A stretch of 64,000 bases of DNA from Bacteroidaceae bacterium (lineage in GTDB: Bacteria > Bacteroidota > Bacteroidia > Bacteroidales > Bacteroidaceae), in contig JAKSJB010000004.1 of assembly GCA_024398475.1 (NCBI GenBank), positions 62,001 to 126,000 on the forward strand, in the 5' to 3' direction. Positions within the stretch are counted from its first letter, which is position 1, and the number at the start of each line of letters is the position of its first letter. A program made the position numbers and the translations under genes. Below, one piece after another: positions 28,970-38,295 of this stretch. A model generated the notes under the pieces. That model was not told the DNA's origin, did not search any database, and saw only the letters and a list, made by a program, of their open reading frames with translations.

Positions 28970-29593
28970 TTAAAAGTTTTCGTTAACCAACTTAAGCGCA
29001 TCTTCAGTCACAACAAGTACATTTGCATTCATTACCTTGTAGGTATTGAGTGCACTGACTGAAGCGACTTCAACGCGCTGTATGTTACGAGCTGACAAAT
29101 ATACGTTTTTATTATTACTTGGCAAAACAAGAAGCAACTTTTTACCTTCAACATTGAGATTTTTTTGCATTTCAATGAACTGTTTGGTCTTTGGAGTGTC
29201 GAAATTGACATCTTCAATTACCATAATTGCATTCTGCTGAGCCTTGTATGAGAGAGCACTCTTACGTGCAAGATCCTTAACTTTCTTGTTAAGTTTAAAC
29301 CAATAATCGCGTGGGCGTGGACCAAACACTCTACCTCCTCCACGAAGAACAGGAGACTTAATATCACCACGACGGGCACCACCACCACCTTTCTGGCGGA
29401 TAAGCTTACGTGTAGATCCTGCGATTTCACTTCTTTCCTTTGACTTGTGAGTACCCTGGCGCTGAGCTGCAAGATACTGCTTTACTGCAAGATAGATTAC
29501 GTGGTCGTTAGGTTCAATTCCGAAGATAGCGTCATTCAATTCAACCTTCTTACCAGTCTCTTGACCTTTAATGTTTAAAACTGAAACTTCCAT
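28970..29593 (-). CDS. rplD: 50S ribosomal protein L4 (uL4)
   Basis: L4 lines the tunnel and in enterobacteria represses the S10 operon. The 207 aa show the conserved loop [20 protein letters not shown]-like segment ([19 protein letters not shown]) and [19 protein letters not shown]. Its start codon shares one base with the rplC stop (TAATG overlap), implying translational coupling. Confidence 0.99.
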   Translation of the reverse strand: MEVSVLNIKGQETGKKVELNDAIFGIEPNDHVIYLAVKQYLAAQRQGTHKSKERSEIAGSTRKLIRQKGGGGARRGDIKSPVLRGGGRVFGPRPRDYWFKLNKKVKDLARKSALSYKAQQNAIMVIEDVNFDTPKTKQFIEMQKNLNVEGKKLLLVLPSNNKNVYLSARNIQRVEVASVSALNTYKVMNANVLVVTEDALKLVNENF

Positions 29594-30207
29594 TACTTCT
29601 TGATTGTTATGATTGAACCCTTACATCCTGGAACAGAACCCTTAACGAGAAGGAGGTTATGTTCTGGAATTACTTTAATTACCTGCAGGTTGTGTGTTGT
29701 AACCTGTACATTTCCCATTTGGCCACCCATCTTGAGGTTCTTGTAAACACGTGATGGAGTTGCACATGCACCAATAGAACCTGGCTTACGCTGACGGTCG
29801 TCCTGACCGTGAGTTGACTGACCTACACCACCGAAACCATGACGCTTTACTACGCCCTGGAATCCTTTACCCTTTGATGTACCTACAACGTCAACATAAG
29901 GAGCGTCATTGAAGAGTTCTACTGTAATAACATCTCCAAGGTTGTACTCCTCGTCAAATGCGAACTCGGCCAAGTGTCTCTTTGGTGTTGTACCTGCCTT
30001 CTGAAAATGACCCATCATAGGCTTAGTAGTGTTCTTTTCCTTAGCTTCCTGGAAGCCTACCTGAACAGCAGCATAGCCATCTTTCTCTACGGTCTTAATC
30101 TGGGTAACAACACAAGGACCTACTTCGATAACAGTGCATGGAAGATTCTTTCCCTCGGCACTGAAAACGGATGTCATTCCGATTTTCTTTCCTAATAATC
30201 CTGGCAT
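29593..30207 (-). CDS. rplC: 50S ribosomal protein L3 (uL3)
   Basis: L3 initiates 50S assembly and reaches the peptidyl-transferase centre. The 204-aa protein starts [20 protein letters not shown] and has the conserved [15 protein letters not shown] and [13 protein letters not shown] segments, followed by [13 protein letters not shown]. It lies 65 bp after rpsJ. Confidence 0.99.
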   Translation of the reverse strand: MPGLLGKKIGMTSVFSAEGKNLPCTVIEVGPCVVTQIKTVEKDGYAAVQVGFQEAKEKNTTKPMMGHFQKAGTTPKRHLAEFAFDEEYNLGDVITVELFNDAPYVDVVGTSKGKGFQGVVKRHGFGGVGQSTHGQDDRQRKPGSIGACATPSRVYKNLKMGGQMGNVQVTTHNLQVIKVIPEHNLLLVKGSVPGCKGSIITIKK

Positions 30208-30272
30208 TTCTTACTTTGTTTAAAAATATGTTTAACTAAATCTGTTTTATCTTCTAAATGTGAAGCAGTTCA

Positions 30273-30578
30273 CTACACCTTGATTTCAACTTCAACACCG
30301 CTAGGCAATTCAAGCTTCATAAGTGAATCTACAGTCTTAGGAGTAGCATTGTAGATATCGATAAGACGCTTGTAAGTGTTGAGTTCAAACTGTTCACGAG
30401 ACTTCTTGTTAACGAATGTGCTTCGGTTAACGGTAAAGATACGCTTGTGAGTTGGCAATGGAATTGGGCCGCTTACTGTAGCCTCAGTTGCCTTAACTGT
30501 CTTTACGATCTTCTCTGCAGACTTATCTACGAGATTGTGGTCGTAAGACTTGAGCTTGATTCTGATTTTCTGACTCAT
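30273..30578 (-). CDS. rpsJ: 30S ribosomal protein S10 (uS10)
   Basis: S10 is a 30S head protein and the NusE partner in transcription antitermination. The ATG at 30576-30578 gives the family N-terminus [20 protein letters not shown] and a normal length of 101 aa; a longer frame opening at 30617 would add 13 residues with no family match. Conserved [19 protein letters not shown] is present. The 101-bp gap from fusA contains a strong hairpin. Confidence 0.98.
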   Translation of the reverse strand: MSQKIRIKLKSYDHNLVDKSAEKIVKTVKATEATVSGPIPLPTHKRIFTVNRSTFVNKKSREQFELNTYKRLIDIYNATPKTVDSLMKLELPSGVEVEIKV

Positions 30579-30620
30579 TGTTCTTAATTTTAATTGTTTG
30601 TTAATATTATATCGCAAGAA

Positions 30621-30660
30621 GGAATATCGCAGTTAAGAGTCATTCGCTAACTGCGATTCC
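30621..30660 (-). promoter_or_regulatory. Strong hairpin between fusA and rpsJ
   Basis: GGAATATCGCAGTTA (30621-30635) pairs with TAACTGCGATTCC (30648-30660): 13 bp interrupted by a 2-nt bulge, with a 12-nt loop. No T-run follows on the minus strand, so it is not a simple terminator. It may be an attenuation, processing or S10-leader-type regulatory element; the function is inferred. Confidence 0.55.
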
Positions 30661-30679
30661 AACTTGATTGCTTATTTTA

Positions 30680-32797
30680 CTATACCAAATCTGCACGGCC
30701 GCCACATTCCTGAAGAACTGCCTTAGCAACAGAACTTGATACAGGAGCATGATGATCGTATGTCATTGTTGATGTAGCACGACCTGATGTGATTGTACGG
30801 AGTGCAGTTACATAACCGAACATTTCTGACAGCGGAACCATTGCCTTAACGATTCTCGCACCAGAACGGCTAGTATCCATACCTTCTACCTGACCGCGGC
30901 GCTTGTTGAGGTCACCGATTACATCACCCATGTTTTCCTCTGGAGTAACCACCTCAAGTTTCATGATTGGCTCCATGAGTACTGGCTTAGCCTGAGCACA
31001 TGCATTCTTGTAAGCCTGAAGTGCACAGATCTCGAATGACAACTGGTCAGAGTCAACCGGGTGGAAAGAACCATCGATAAGACGGACCTTCATTGAATCC
31101 ATTGGGAAACCGCCGAGGACACCATTTGTCATGGCATTTTCAAATCCCTTCTGGACAGATGGGATGAATTCCTTAGGGATGTTACCACCCTTAACCTCGT
31201 CGATAAACTGAAGTCCGTTTTCATTATAGTCTTCATCCTTAGGACCGATTTCTACGATGATATCTGCGAACTTACCACGACCACCAGACTGCTTCTTGTA
31301 AACTTCGCGAAGGTTGACAGGCTTTGTAATTGCCTCCTTGTAGTTAACCTGAGGCTTACCCTGATTACATTCAACCTTAAATTCACGCTTCAGACGGTCA
31401 ATAATGATATCGAGGTGAAGTTCACCCATACCGGAGATTACGGTCTGTCCGCTCTGCTCATCTGTCTTAACGGTAAATGTTGGGTCTTCTTCGGCAAGTT
31501 TAGCAAGACCTACAGAAAGTTTATCAAGGTCTTTCTGAGTCTTTGGCTCAACTGCGATACCGATTACAGGATCTGGGAAGTCCATTGATTCGAGAACGAT
31601 TGGAGCATCCTCATCACAAAGAGAGTCACCAGTATGAATATCCTTGAGACCTACAACTGCACCGATGTCACCTGCAGAAATTTCCTCTACCGGGTTCTGG
31701 TGGTTTGAGTGCATCTGGAACAGACGTGAAACACGTTCTTTCTTACCAGAGCGGCTGTTGTAGATATAAGAACCTGCACTAACCTTACCTGAATAAACAC
31801 GGATAAATGTCAGACGTCCTACATATGGGTCAGTAGCGATCTTGAATGCAAGAGCTGCTGTCTTGTCATCTTCGCTTGGCTGGCGGTCTTCCTCTTCCTT
31901 GGTTGTAGGGTTAGTTCCTACCACGTTAGGAGTATCGAGTGGAGAAGGAAGGAATGCACATACATAGTCGAGAAGAGTCTGAACACCCTTGTTCTTGAAT
32001 GAAGAGCCGCAGAGCATAGGAGTGATTTCCATGCTTACAGTACCCTTGCGGATAGCAGCGATGATTTCTTCTTCAGTAATTGTTGAAGGATCATCAAAAT
32101 ACTTCTCCATGAGAGCGTCATCGACATTAGCTGCAGTTTCAAGCATCTTATCGCGCCATTCCTCAGCCTCACCCTGGAGTTCAGCAGGAATTTCCTCTAC
32201 ACTGTAGTCAGCACCCATAGTTTCATCGTTCCAAACGATAGCCTTCATCTTGATGAGGTCAACCACACCCTTGAAACTTTCTTCAGCACCGATTGGAATT
32301 ACTACTGGACATGGGTTGGCACCAAGAACTTCCTTCATCTGACGTACTACTTCGAAGAAGTCTGCACCAGAGCGGTCCATCTTGTTAACATAACCCATGC
32401 GAGGAACGTTATACTTATCTGCCTGACGCCATACGGTCTCTGACTGTGGTTCAACACCACCTACAGCACAATAAGCAGCAACTGCTCCATCAAGAATACG
32501 AAGTGAACGTTCAACTTCAGCGGTGAAGTCAACGTGTCCCGGAGTATCAATCAAGTTGATCTTGTACTTGTTGCCGTCATAGTTCCAGAATGTAGTCGTT
32601 GCAGCCGAAGTGATAGTGATACCACGTTCCTGCTCCTGCTCCATCCAGTCCATTGTTGCTGCACCATCATGTACCTCACCGATCTTGTGAGTGAGTCCTG
32701 TATAGAAGAGGATACGTTCTGATGTTGTAGTCTTACCAGCATCGATGTGAGCCATGATACCGATATTGCGCGTCAAATGCAAATCACGTTTTGCCAT
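30680..32797 (-). CDS. fusA: Translation elongation factor G
   Basis: EF-G is the GTPase that moves tRNAs and mRNA through the ribosome. Visible motifs are G1 ([15 protein letters not shown], near residue 17), the switch region with [18 protein letters not shown]3 (DTPGHVDF) and G4 ([10 protein letters not shown]). Domains II-V follow in order, with the domain IV stretch [18 protein letters not shown]. The 705-aa length is normal. It follows rpsG by 53 bp and is not followed by tuf, so tuf must lie elsewhere. Confidence 0.99.
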   Translation of the reverse strand: MAKRDLHLTRNIGIMAHIDAGKTTTSERILFYTGLTHKIGEVHDGAATMDWMEQEQERGITITSAATTTFWNYDGNKYKINLIDTPGHVDFTAEVERSLRILDGAVAAYCAVGGVEPQSETVWRQADKYNVPRMGYVNKMDRSGADFFEVVRQMKEVLGANPCPVVIPIGAEESFKGVVDLIKMKAIVWNDETMGADYSVEEIPAELQGEAEEWRDKMLETAANVDDALMEKYFDDPSTITEEEIIAAIRKGTVSMEITPMLCGSSFKNKGVQTLLDYVCAFLPSPLDTPNVVGTNPTTKEEEDRQPSEDDKTAALAFKIATDPYVGRLTFIRVYSGKVSAGSYIYNSRSGKKERVSRLFQMHSNHQNPVEEISAGDIGAVVGLKDIHTGDSLCDEDAPIVLESMDFPDPVIGIAVEPKTQKDLDKLSVGLAKLAEEDPTFTVKTDEQSGQTVISGMGELHLDIIIDRLKREFKVECNQGKPQVNYKEAITKPVNLREVYKKQSGGRGKFADIIVEIGPKDEDYNENGLQFIDEVKGGNIPKEFIPSVQKGFENAMTNGVLGGFPMDSMKVRLIDGSFHPVDSDQLSFEICALQAYKNACAQAKPVLMEPIMKLEVVTPEENMGDVIGDLNKRRGQVEGMDTSRSGARIVKAMVPLSEMFGYVTALRTITSGRATSTMTYDHHAPVSSSVAKAVLQECGGRADLV

Positions 32798-32850
32798 ATT
32801 ATTCTATCCTTAATTTCTTACTTACCTAAAAACTTAATACCTTATTGAAA

Positions 32851-33327
32851 TTAGAAACGGAAGTGAGCAAATGCACGGTTAGCCTCAGCCATACGATGCA
32901 TATCTTCCTTACGCTTGAACGCACCACCCTGTTCGTTGAATGCATCCATGATTTCTGCAGAAAGTTTTTCTGCCATGTTCTTACCAGAACGCTTACGGGC
33001 GAAAGCAATCATATTCTTCATTGAGATTGCCTCCTTACGGTCTGGGCGGATTTCTGTTGGTACCTGGAAAGTAGCACCACCGATACGGCGGCTCTTAACC
33101 TCCACCTGAGGAGTGATGTTGTCGAGAGCCTTCTTCCATACTTCGATAGAAGACTTCTCTGCGTCCTTCATCTTGTTTTCAACGATACTGAGGGCATTGT
33201 AGAAGATAGAGTAAGCAATACTCTTTTTGCCGTCATACATAAGGTGGTTAACGAATTTTGTAACCTTAACGTCACCATAAACGGGATCTGGAAGGATCAC
33301 ACGCTTTTTTGGTTTAGCTTTTCTCAT
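32851..33327 (-). CDS. rpsG: 30S ribosomal protein S7 (uS7)
   Basis: S7 nucleates assembly of the 30S head. The start at 33327 ([20 protein letters not shown]) fits the family and gives 158 aa; the frame stays open upstream to 33399, but those 24 residues have no family match and lie in the rpsL-rpsG spacer. The conserved [20 protein letters not shown] and the C-terminal [20 protein letters not shown]-like tail (about 140-158) are present. Confidence 0.98.
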   Translation of the reverse strand: MRKAKPKKRVILPDPVYGDVKVTKFVNHLMYDGKKSIAYSIFYNALSIVENKMKDAEKSSIEVWKKALDNITPQVEVKSRRIGGATFQVPTEIRPDRKEAISMKNMIAFARKRSGKNMAEKLSAEIMDAFNEQGGAFKRKEDMHRMAEANRAFAHFRF

Positions 33328-33445
33328 TGTTTTGCTTGTTTTGTAGTCTGGGGTTGCTTTGTTACTGTCTTCAACATCCTCACTTGGACATTTACTCAAC
33401 CATTTCCTTAGCGTCCTAAAAACCAGACATTGTTAATTGATTTGT

Positions 33446-33826
33446 TTACTTCTTAGCCTTTGGGCGCTTTGCACCATACTTTGAGCGACGCTGAGTACGG
33501 CTTTCTACGCCGGCCGTATCAAGAGCACCGCGGATAATGTGATAACGTACACCTGGAAGGTCCTTTACACGTCCACCACGTACGAGCACGATTGAGTGTT
33601 CCTGCAAGTTGTGACCTTCTCCTGGAATATAGGAGTTAACTTCCTTTTTGTTCGTCAGACGAACACGAGCGACCTTACGCATCGCTGAATTAGGCTTCTT
33701 AGGAGTTGTAGTGTAGACACGTACGCAAACACCACGACGCTGAGGACATGAATCCAAAGCAGGTGACTTGCTCTTGTCTACCAACACCTTTCTACCTTTT
33801 CTTACTAATTGTTGAATAGTAGGCAT
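33446..33826 (-). CDS. rpsL: 30S ribosomal protein S12 (uS12)
   Basis: S12 lies at the decoding centre. The 126 aa contain the conserved [40 protein letters not shown] and [20 protein letters not shown]. The lysines equivalent to K43 (TPKKPNS) and K88 (GGRVKDLPG), which are changed in streptomycin-resistant mutants of other species, are wild type. It is the first gene of the supercluster. Confidence 0.99.
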   Translation of the reverse strand: MPTIQQLVRKGRKVLVDKSKSPALDSCPQRRGVCVRVYTTTPKKPNSAMRKVARVRLTNKKEVNSYIPGEGHNLQEHSIVLVRGGRVKDLPGVRYHIIRGALDTAGVESRTQRRSKYGAKRPKAKK

Positions 33827-33944
33827 TTTTGTTTGTTTTTTAATTATTATTATATTATATATTGTATAAACACATTAAAATGCTTCCGGATTCGGCTCAA
33901 TTCTTACATTCCATAAATGCCAAACAAGCACATACTAATACGCT

Positions 33945-33994
33945 ACGAACGGGTATAGTTCGTGCATAATAGTCCAAAAAGCGGTGCAAAGGTA
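33945..33994 (-). promoter_or_regulatory. Promoter -7 box and leader hairpin of the rpsL supercluster
   Basis: On the minus strand TACCTTTG (33987-33994) matches the Bacteroidetes -7 consensus; no good TTG is seen 19-21 bp upstream (GTG at 34014-34016 is the nearest). The predicted 5' UTR is about 155 nt and starts with a 6-bp hairpin (33958-33963 with 33945-33950, ACGAAC/GTTCGT, 7-nt loop). Such a leader could be regulatory; this is inference. The rest of 33827-34414 holds no gene, only AT-rich DNA and the repeat at 34290-34337. Confidence 0.55.
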
Positions 33995-34289
33995 GTAATT
34001 TCTTTTCAAACAGCACGTTTTCTGAGCAATAAATTATCATTACGACCTCAAAAAAGTATGTATTTGTATCTAATTTTAAGATTATTTAACTTTCATAAAG
34101 ACTTTTTAATGCACAAAAAATCAAGAAACATGAATTTTGCAATCAAAACCTGACGAATTACGAGTCATTCTCACACACATTTTCTCACACTTGCCACAAA
34201 CTCAAAACAAACACTTCCGCCATTTATAGTTTTATATTACTACACCTATTATATATAAGAGCAATTTCACAAGAAAGCACATGGTTTTC

Positions 34290-34337
34290 GTTACTGACTC
34301 ATAACTGACTCATAACTGACCTGTTACTGACTCCCAG
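34290..34337. repeat. 11-bp-period tandem array, copy 1 (ACTGACTCATA units)
   Basis: Four consecutive 11-bp units can be read: ACTGACTCATA (34293-34303), the same again (34304-34314), ACTGACCTGTT (34315-34325) and ACTGACTCCCA (34326-34336). The whole 48-bp block recurs at 61770-61817 with only three base differences. It lies in non-coding DNA between the TonB-C-like gene and the rpsL promoter. Confidence 0.9.
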
Positions 34338-34414
34338 ACCACCCATTTCCGGTTTCAAATTCAAATCATGTCCAGGACACGCCGGACACAGTCCCCAACA
34401 TGGGAAGGACAAGG

Positions 34415-34879
34415 TTACATGTCAACCGTAGGAGCTGTAAGGAACGACACCTTACCATGACGGATGGGAAAGGTAACGTCATACTGATATTTCACTTTTT
34501 TCTTGCCTTGACGGGCAGGTTTGAATTTCAGTTTCCCCACCACCCTTTGAGCCTCTTCATTCAAAGCCTTGTCAAGACCTCTTACTATTGCCGTTTCAGT
34601 TACTTTTCCTTTCTCGTTGATAATAAATGCCACGACAATCTGTCCGTTCACGGAACTCAAGCCCACAGAACGGAAGTTCTTCTTTATGAAGCGGTTAATT
34701 CCTTCATTTCCACCCTTGAATTTAGGGGAAGAAACACTTTCACGCTGCGTCTGGCGACGTTGCATGAAAGGTGTATCAAATCCAAAATCGAATATTTGTG
34801 CCTCGACCCCGAAAGACAAAGAAAAAAACAACAAAAAGCACAATATAGTTATACAAGACTGTTTCATCATACCATTCAT
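34415..34879 (-). CDS. Small exported TonB C-terminal-domain-like protein, 154 aa
   Basis: A signal peptide (hydrophobic LFFSLSFGVEA, cleavage near residue 27) precedes a short linker and a TonB-C-like domain (about 50-145): INRFIKKNFRSVGLSSVNGQ, VVAFIINEKGKVTETAIVRG and FKPARQGKKKVKYQYDVTFP match the beta-alpha-beta pattern. There is no Pro-rich periplasmic spanner and no retained N-terminal anchor, so it is unlikely to be an energy transducer proper; a periplasmic partner role is possible. An in-frame ATG at 34870 is an alternative start. A well-formed promoter lies just upstream. Single-gene unit. Confidence 0.75.
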   Translation of the reverse strand: MNGMMKQSCITILCFLLFFSLSFGVEAQIFDFGFDTPFMQRRQTQRESVSSPKFKGGNEGINRFIKKNFRSVGLSSVNGQIVVAFIINEKGKVTETAIVRGLDKALNEEAQRVVGKLKFKPARQGKKKVKYQYDVTFPIRHGKVSFLTAPTVDM

Positions 34880-34895
34880 TTAATATTTTCGACTG

Positions 34896-34925
34896 CAAAA
34901 TTAATTAAACCAAAAATAATTTCAA
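34896..34925 (-). promoter_or_regulatory. Promoter of the TonB-C-like gene
   Basis: On the minus strand TTG (34923-34925), 19 bp, then TAATTTTG (34896-34903): a full match to the Bacteroidetes -33/-7 pattern. The 5' UTR would be only about 12-20 nt. Confidence 0.75.
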
Positions 34926-34988
34926 TACAAATTGCAAGAAAAGTAGAAATAAATCGAATCTTTTAGCAGATTATTCTTAATTAATTAT

Positions 34989-34996
34989 TAACTTTG
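34989..34996 (+). promoter_or_regulatory. Promoter -7 box of the IMP cyclohydrolase-mreB unit
   Basis: TAACTTTG matches TAnnTTTG and is followed by C, as is common in this phylum. No TTG is found at the expected -33 spacing, so strength is uncertain. It lies 38 bp before the ATG. Confidence 0.5.
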
Positions 34997-35034
34997 CACA
35001 CTCAAAGTAGTTTTCAATTAAACAGAACAACATT

Positions 35035-35625
35035 ATGGACACAAAGAAAATAAAGACTGCCTTAGTTTCCGTTTACCACAAGGACGGACTCGACGAATTG
35101 TTGGCCGAACTGAACAAGAACGGAGTAAAATTCCTATCAACAGGCGGAACACAGGCGTTCATCGAAGGTTTAGGCTATCCTTGTCAGAAGGTTGAAGAAC
35201 TGACAACATACCCTTCAATCCTTGGAGGACGAGTTAAGACACTCCATCCAAAAGTATTCGGAGGAATCCTCGGACGACGCGAACTCGAAAGCGACCAGCA
35301 GGAAATGGCAAAATATGAAATTCCTGAAATCGATTTGGTAATCGTGGATCTCTACCCATTTGAAGAAACAGTAGCATCTACAAACGACGAGCCTACAATT
35401 ATCGAAAAGATTGACATCGGCGGAATTTCACTTATCCGTGCAGCAGCAAAGAATTTCAACGATGTAGTCATCGTTCCAAGCAAGGCAGAATACAAGCCAT
35501 TGTTGGATATCGTAAAGGCACAGGGAGCAGAAACCACAAAAGCACAGCGCAAGCAATTTGCAGAACGCGCCTTTGCCACAAGTTCACATTACGATACTGC
35601 AATTCATGCATATTTTGCAAAATAG
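35035..35625 (+). CDS. IMP cyclohydrolase domain protein (N-terminal half of PurH only), 196 aa
   Basis: Matches the N-terminal, MGS-like IMP cyclohydrolase domain of bifunctional PurH, which closes FAICAR to IMP. Recognisable segments are KTALVSVYHKDGLDELLAEL, KFLSTGGTQAFIEGLGYPC, SILGGRVKTLHPKVFGGIL, DLVIVDLYPFEETVAS and IDIGGISLIRAAAKNF. The AICAR formyltransferase domain (about 300 residues in normal PurH) is absent: the frame stops cleanly at 35625 and mreB follows 50 bp later. The formylation step must be encoded elsewhere, or by a separate enzyme. It is probably co-transcribed with mreB. Confidence 0.92.
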   Translation: MDTKKIKTALVSVYHKDGLDELLAELNKNGVKFLSTGGTQAFIEGLGYPCQKVEELTTYPSILGGRVKTLHPKVFGGILGRRELESDQQEMAKYEIPEIDLVIVDLYPFEETVASTNDEPTIIEKIDIGGISLIRAAAKNFNDVVIVPSKAEYKPLLDIVKAQGAETTKAQRKQFAERAFATSSHYDTAIHAYFAK

Positions 35626-35675
35626 GCAGAACTGCGTACCAAACAAATAGAAATCCATTAAACAAACATGCTATC

Positions 35676-36698
35676 ATGGGCCTTTTTTCATTAACAGAAG
35701 ACATTGCAATGGACCTTGGCACAGCCAATACCATTATCATCTGCAACGGGAAAATCGTTGTCGATGAACCATCTGTCGTAGCATTGGACAAGCATACCAA
35801 TAAAATGATAGAAGTTGGTATGAAAGCCAAGATGATGCACGAAAAAACCCATCCGGACATACGTACATGCCGTCCGCTTAAGGACGGAGTTATCGCAGAC
35901 TTCAATGCCTGCGAGCAGATGATGCGCGGACTTATAAAGAAAATCAATACAAACAAGTATTTCTTTACCCCATCATTACGCATGGTCATTGGTGTCCCTT
36001 CCGGCTCAACAGAAGTAGAACTCCGTGCCGTACGAGACAGCGCTGAACATTCAGGAGGACGCGATGTATACCTATTATTCGAGCCAATGGCAGCAGCAAT
36101 CGGTATAGGCCTTGATGTCGTAGCACCAGAGGGAAACATGGTAGTGGATATAGGTGGTGGTTCCACCGAAATTGCAGTAATTTCACTCGGTGGTATAGTA
36201 AGCAACAGTTCTATTCGCGTTGCAGGAGACGAACTCACATACGACATTCAGGAATACATGAGCCGCCAGCACAACGTAAAGGTATCAGAACGTATGGCAG
36301 AACGTATAAAGATACACGTAGGTTCTGCACTTACAGAACTTGCCAACAATGCTCCGGAAGACTATGTCGTACACGGTCCAAACCGAATCACGGCACTTCC
36401 GATGCAGATACCAGTATGCTATCAGGAAATCGCCCATTGTATCGACAAATCCGTGGCAAAGATAGAAACCGCGATTCTTTCTGCGCTTGAACATACCCCA
36501 CCAGAGATTTATGCCGACATCGTAAAGAACGGAATCTGGCTAACCGGTGGCGGTGCACTTCTCAGAGGCCTCGACAAGCGACTTACAGACAAGATACACA
36601 TTCCATTCCACATTGCAGAAGATCCACTTCACAGCGTTGCGAAAGGAACCGGTAAGGCGTTAAAGAACATTGCGAACTATCCATTCCTGATGAGATAG
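35676..36698 (+). CDS. mreB: Rod shape-determining protein MreB
   Basis: An actin-like ATPase that forms membrane-bound filaments directing lateral cell-wall synthesis. Actin-fold nucleotide motifs are present: phosphate-1 (IAMDLGTANTIIICNG, about residues 10-25), phosphate-2 (MVVDIGGGSTEIAVISLGG, about 153-171) and the adenosine motif (IWLTGGGALLRGLDKRL, about 288-304). The 340-aa length is normal. It heads the cluster mreB-mreC-mreD-mrdA-rodA, but a hairpin with a T-run after its stop may reduce read-through to mreC. Confidence 0.99.
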   Translation: MGLFSLTEDIAMDLGTANTIIICNGKIVVDEPSVVALDKHTNKMIEVGMKAKMMHEKTHPDIRTCRPLKDGVIADFNACEQMMRGLIKKINTNKYFFTPSLRMVIGVPSGSTEVELRAVRDSAEHSGGRDVYLLFEPMAAAIGIGLDVVAPEGNMVVDIGGGSTEIAVISLGGIVSNSSIRVAGDELTYDIQEYMSRQHNVKVSERMAERIKIHVGSALTELANNAPEDYVVHGPNRITALPMQIPVCYQEIAHCIDKSVAKIETAILSALEHTPPEIYADIVKNGIWLTGGGALLRGLDKRLTDKIHIPFHIAEDPLHSVAKGTGKALKNIANYPFLMR

Positions 36699-36735
36699 TC
36701 ATTCACACGAAGAAAACAGGACACAACATTATTCT

Positions 36736-36788
36736 AAAAGTTAAGGAATGGTCTTTCTGGACATCAGCAAAGCCATCCTTAACTTTTT
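36736..36788 (+). terminator. Hairpin with T-tract between mreB and mreC
   Basis: AAAAGTTAAGGAATGG (36736-36751) pairs with CCATCCTTAACTTTT (36773-36787) through about 15 bp with one bulged A; the arm ends in T's. It fits an intrinsic, possibly partial, terminator that sets mreB levels above the rest of the cluster. Confidence 0.7.
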
Positions 36789-36846
36789 AACTACATTAAT
36801 AACAAGCGTTTAAGCCAATTCTCTCTCAGATTTCACAGAAAGAAAA

Positions 36847-37713
36847 ATGCAAAACCTGATTGACTTCATAATAAAGTATAAGCATTGGTTTCTCTTCCTG
36901 CTGCTGGAAATATTCAGCCTTTCCCTGATGTTTCGGTTCAACAACTATCAGGGAAGCGTATACTTTACTACAGCAAATTCCATGGTTGGAGGAATCTATT
37001 CAACTGTAAATGGAGTCAGTTCATACGTCAACCTCGGAACGGTCAACAGCAAACTCGAAGCCGACAACGAACAGTTGCGTGCAGAACTCTACGAAATGAA
37101 GCGGCTACTTGCAGCCCACCACATCGACACACTCCATTTCAAAGGATTTCAGTCATCACGTTTTCATTTCATCGGAGCCAAGGTCATCAATGCCACGCTG
37201 CACCAAAGCAACAATACGCTGACCATCAACAAGGGAGAAAAAGACGGGATACGTCCTGAAATGGGAGTCATTTGTTCAAGTGGTGTTGTAGGTACAGTTT
37301 ATCTTACCAGCGCCCACTATTCAATAATCATACCATCCATCAACGTAAACTCAAAAATAAGTTGCAGACTCGGAAAAAGCAATTTCTTCGGTACACTTGA
37401 ATGGGAACATGGAAATCCTACTCATGCCCAGATGGTTGGAGTACCGCTACATGCAAATATAAAGAAAGGTCAACTTATTGAGACCAATGGTTTTTCCGAT
37501 ATCTTCCCGGCATCAATCCCGATAGGTCATGTAGAGAGCGTTGAACCTTCAGCAGACGGACTGTCACACAAGATTTCCGTGGCACTCACCACAGATTTCA
37601 ACACCCTGCAGGACGTGAGCATCATTACGAACTATGCACACGCAGAAAAAAGATTGCTTGAGCAGAAAGCAGACTCCATCCTATCTGAAAATGAGACAGA
37701 TAGTTTCTATTAA
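36847..37713 (+). CDS. mreC: Rod shape-determining protein MreC
   Basis: A bitopic inner-membrane protein that links MreB to the periplasmic PBP2/RodA synthase. There is one N-terminal transmembrane helix (about residues 14-30, WFLFLLLEIFSLSLMF), then a short coiled coil (about 60-95, NSKLEADNEQLRAELYEMKR) and two beta-barrel domains (conserved ATLHQSNNTLTINKGEKDGI, MGVICSSGVVGTVYLTSAHY). The protein has 288 aa, normal for the family. It is followed by mreD after 45 bp. Confidence 0.96.
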   Translation: MQNLIDFIIKYKHWFLFLLLEIFSLSLMFRFNNYQGSVYFTTANSMVGGIYSTVNGVSSYVNLGTVNSKLEADNEQLRAELYEMKRLLAAHHIDTLHFKGFQSSRFHFIGAKVINATLHQSNNTLTINKGEKDGIRPEMGVICSSGVVGTVYLTSAHYSIIIPSINVNSKISCRLGKSNFFGTLEWEHGNPTHAQMVGVPLHANIKKGQLIETNGFSDIFPASIPIGHVESVEPSADGLSHKISVALTTDFNTLQDVSIITNYAHAEKRLLEQKADSILSENETDSFY

Positions 37714-37718
37714 CACAA

Positions 37719-37734
37719 AATGCGTTAACGCATT
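37719..37734. promoter_or_regulatory. 16-bp perfect palindrome between mreC and mreD
   Basis: AATGCGTTAACGCATT is its own reverse complement over all 16 bases and lies 5 bp after the mreC stop. It could be an operator, or a short stem if transcribed; there is no T-run to make a terminator. Confidence 0.5.
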
Positions 37735-37758
37735 CAATTAATAATATCATCATAAACA

Positions 37759-38295
37759 ATGGGTTACACAACATTACTTCGGTTCGTACGATTTGCAATA
37801 CTGCTGACTGTGCAGTTGTTGGTACTCAACAATCTGCACCTCTTCGGCTATGCCACTCCGTTGCTCATTGGCTATATGATTATTTGCTTCGAGACAGGAA
37901 CGTCACACACCATATCACTTCTATGGGGATTCTTCATAGGACTGATATTTGATATCTTCTCCAACACAGTCGGAATCGGAGCAGCAAGTTGCACACTCCT
38001 CGCAATGGTACAGCCATACGTTCTGAAACTCTTTATGCCACGTGACGTAAACGAATCGTTCCGTCCTACAATTCAGACACTTACCATTCAGAAGTATGTA
38101 AGTTACGTACTTACCTGTATGGGTATCCTACATTTCTGCTTCTATCTCCTGCAAGCATTCACCATGGCAAACATCTGGCTTACCATAGGAGCGATGTTTG
38201 GAGGAACACTATTGGCTTCGCTTATTGTCGTATGCGTAGAATTCATCATTCACAACAAGAATGAAGATACTGATATTCTCAAGGGACAGAAATGA
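37759..38295 (+). CDS. mreD: Rod shape-determining protein MreD
   Basis: A small polytopic inner-membrane protein of the elongasome. The 178 aa hold five to six hydrophobic segments (for example LLRFVRFAILLTVQLLVL, LLWGFFIGLIFDIFSNTVGI, LLASLIVVCVEFII). The conserved GFFIGLIFDIF region supports the assignment, as does its place between mreC and mrdA; MreD is otherwise poorly conserved. Its end overlaps the mrdA start by 4 bp, implying coupled translation. Confidence 0.92.
   Translation: MGYTTLLRFVRFAILLTVQLLVLNNLHLFGYATPLLIGYMIICFETGTSHTISLLWGFFIGLIFDIFSNTVGIGAASCTLLAMVQPYVLKLFMPRDVNESFRPTIQTLTIQKYVSYVLTCMGILHFCFYLLQAFTMANIWLTIGAMFGGTLLASLIVVCVEFIIHNKNEDTDILKGQK

Noticed and set aside
33328-33399. 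N-terminal extension of S7 by 24 codons
   Set aside because: The added residues have no match to S7, whose conserved start is MRKAKPKKR at 33327.
34290-34337. CRISPR array
   Set aside because: Units are 11 bp with no spacers and no cas genes nearby.
35468-36247. 259-codon minus-strand frame across the IMP cyclohydrolase and mreB genes
   Set aside because: Antisense to two conserved genes, spanning their boundary, with no domain.
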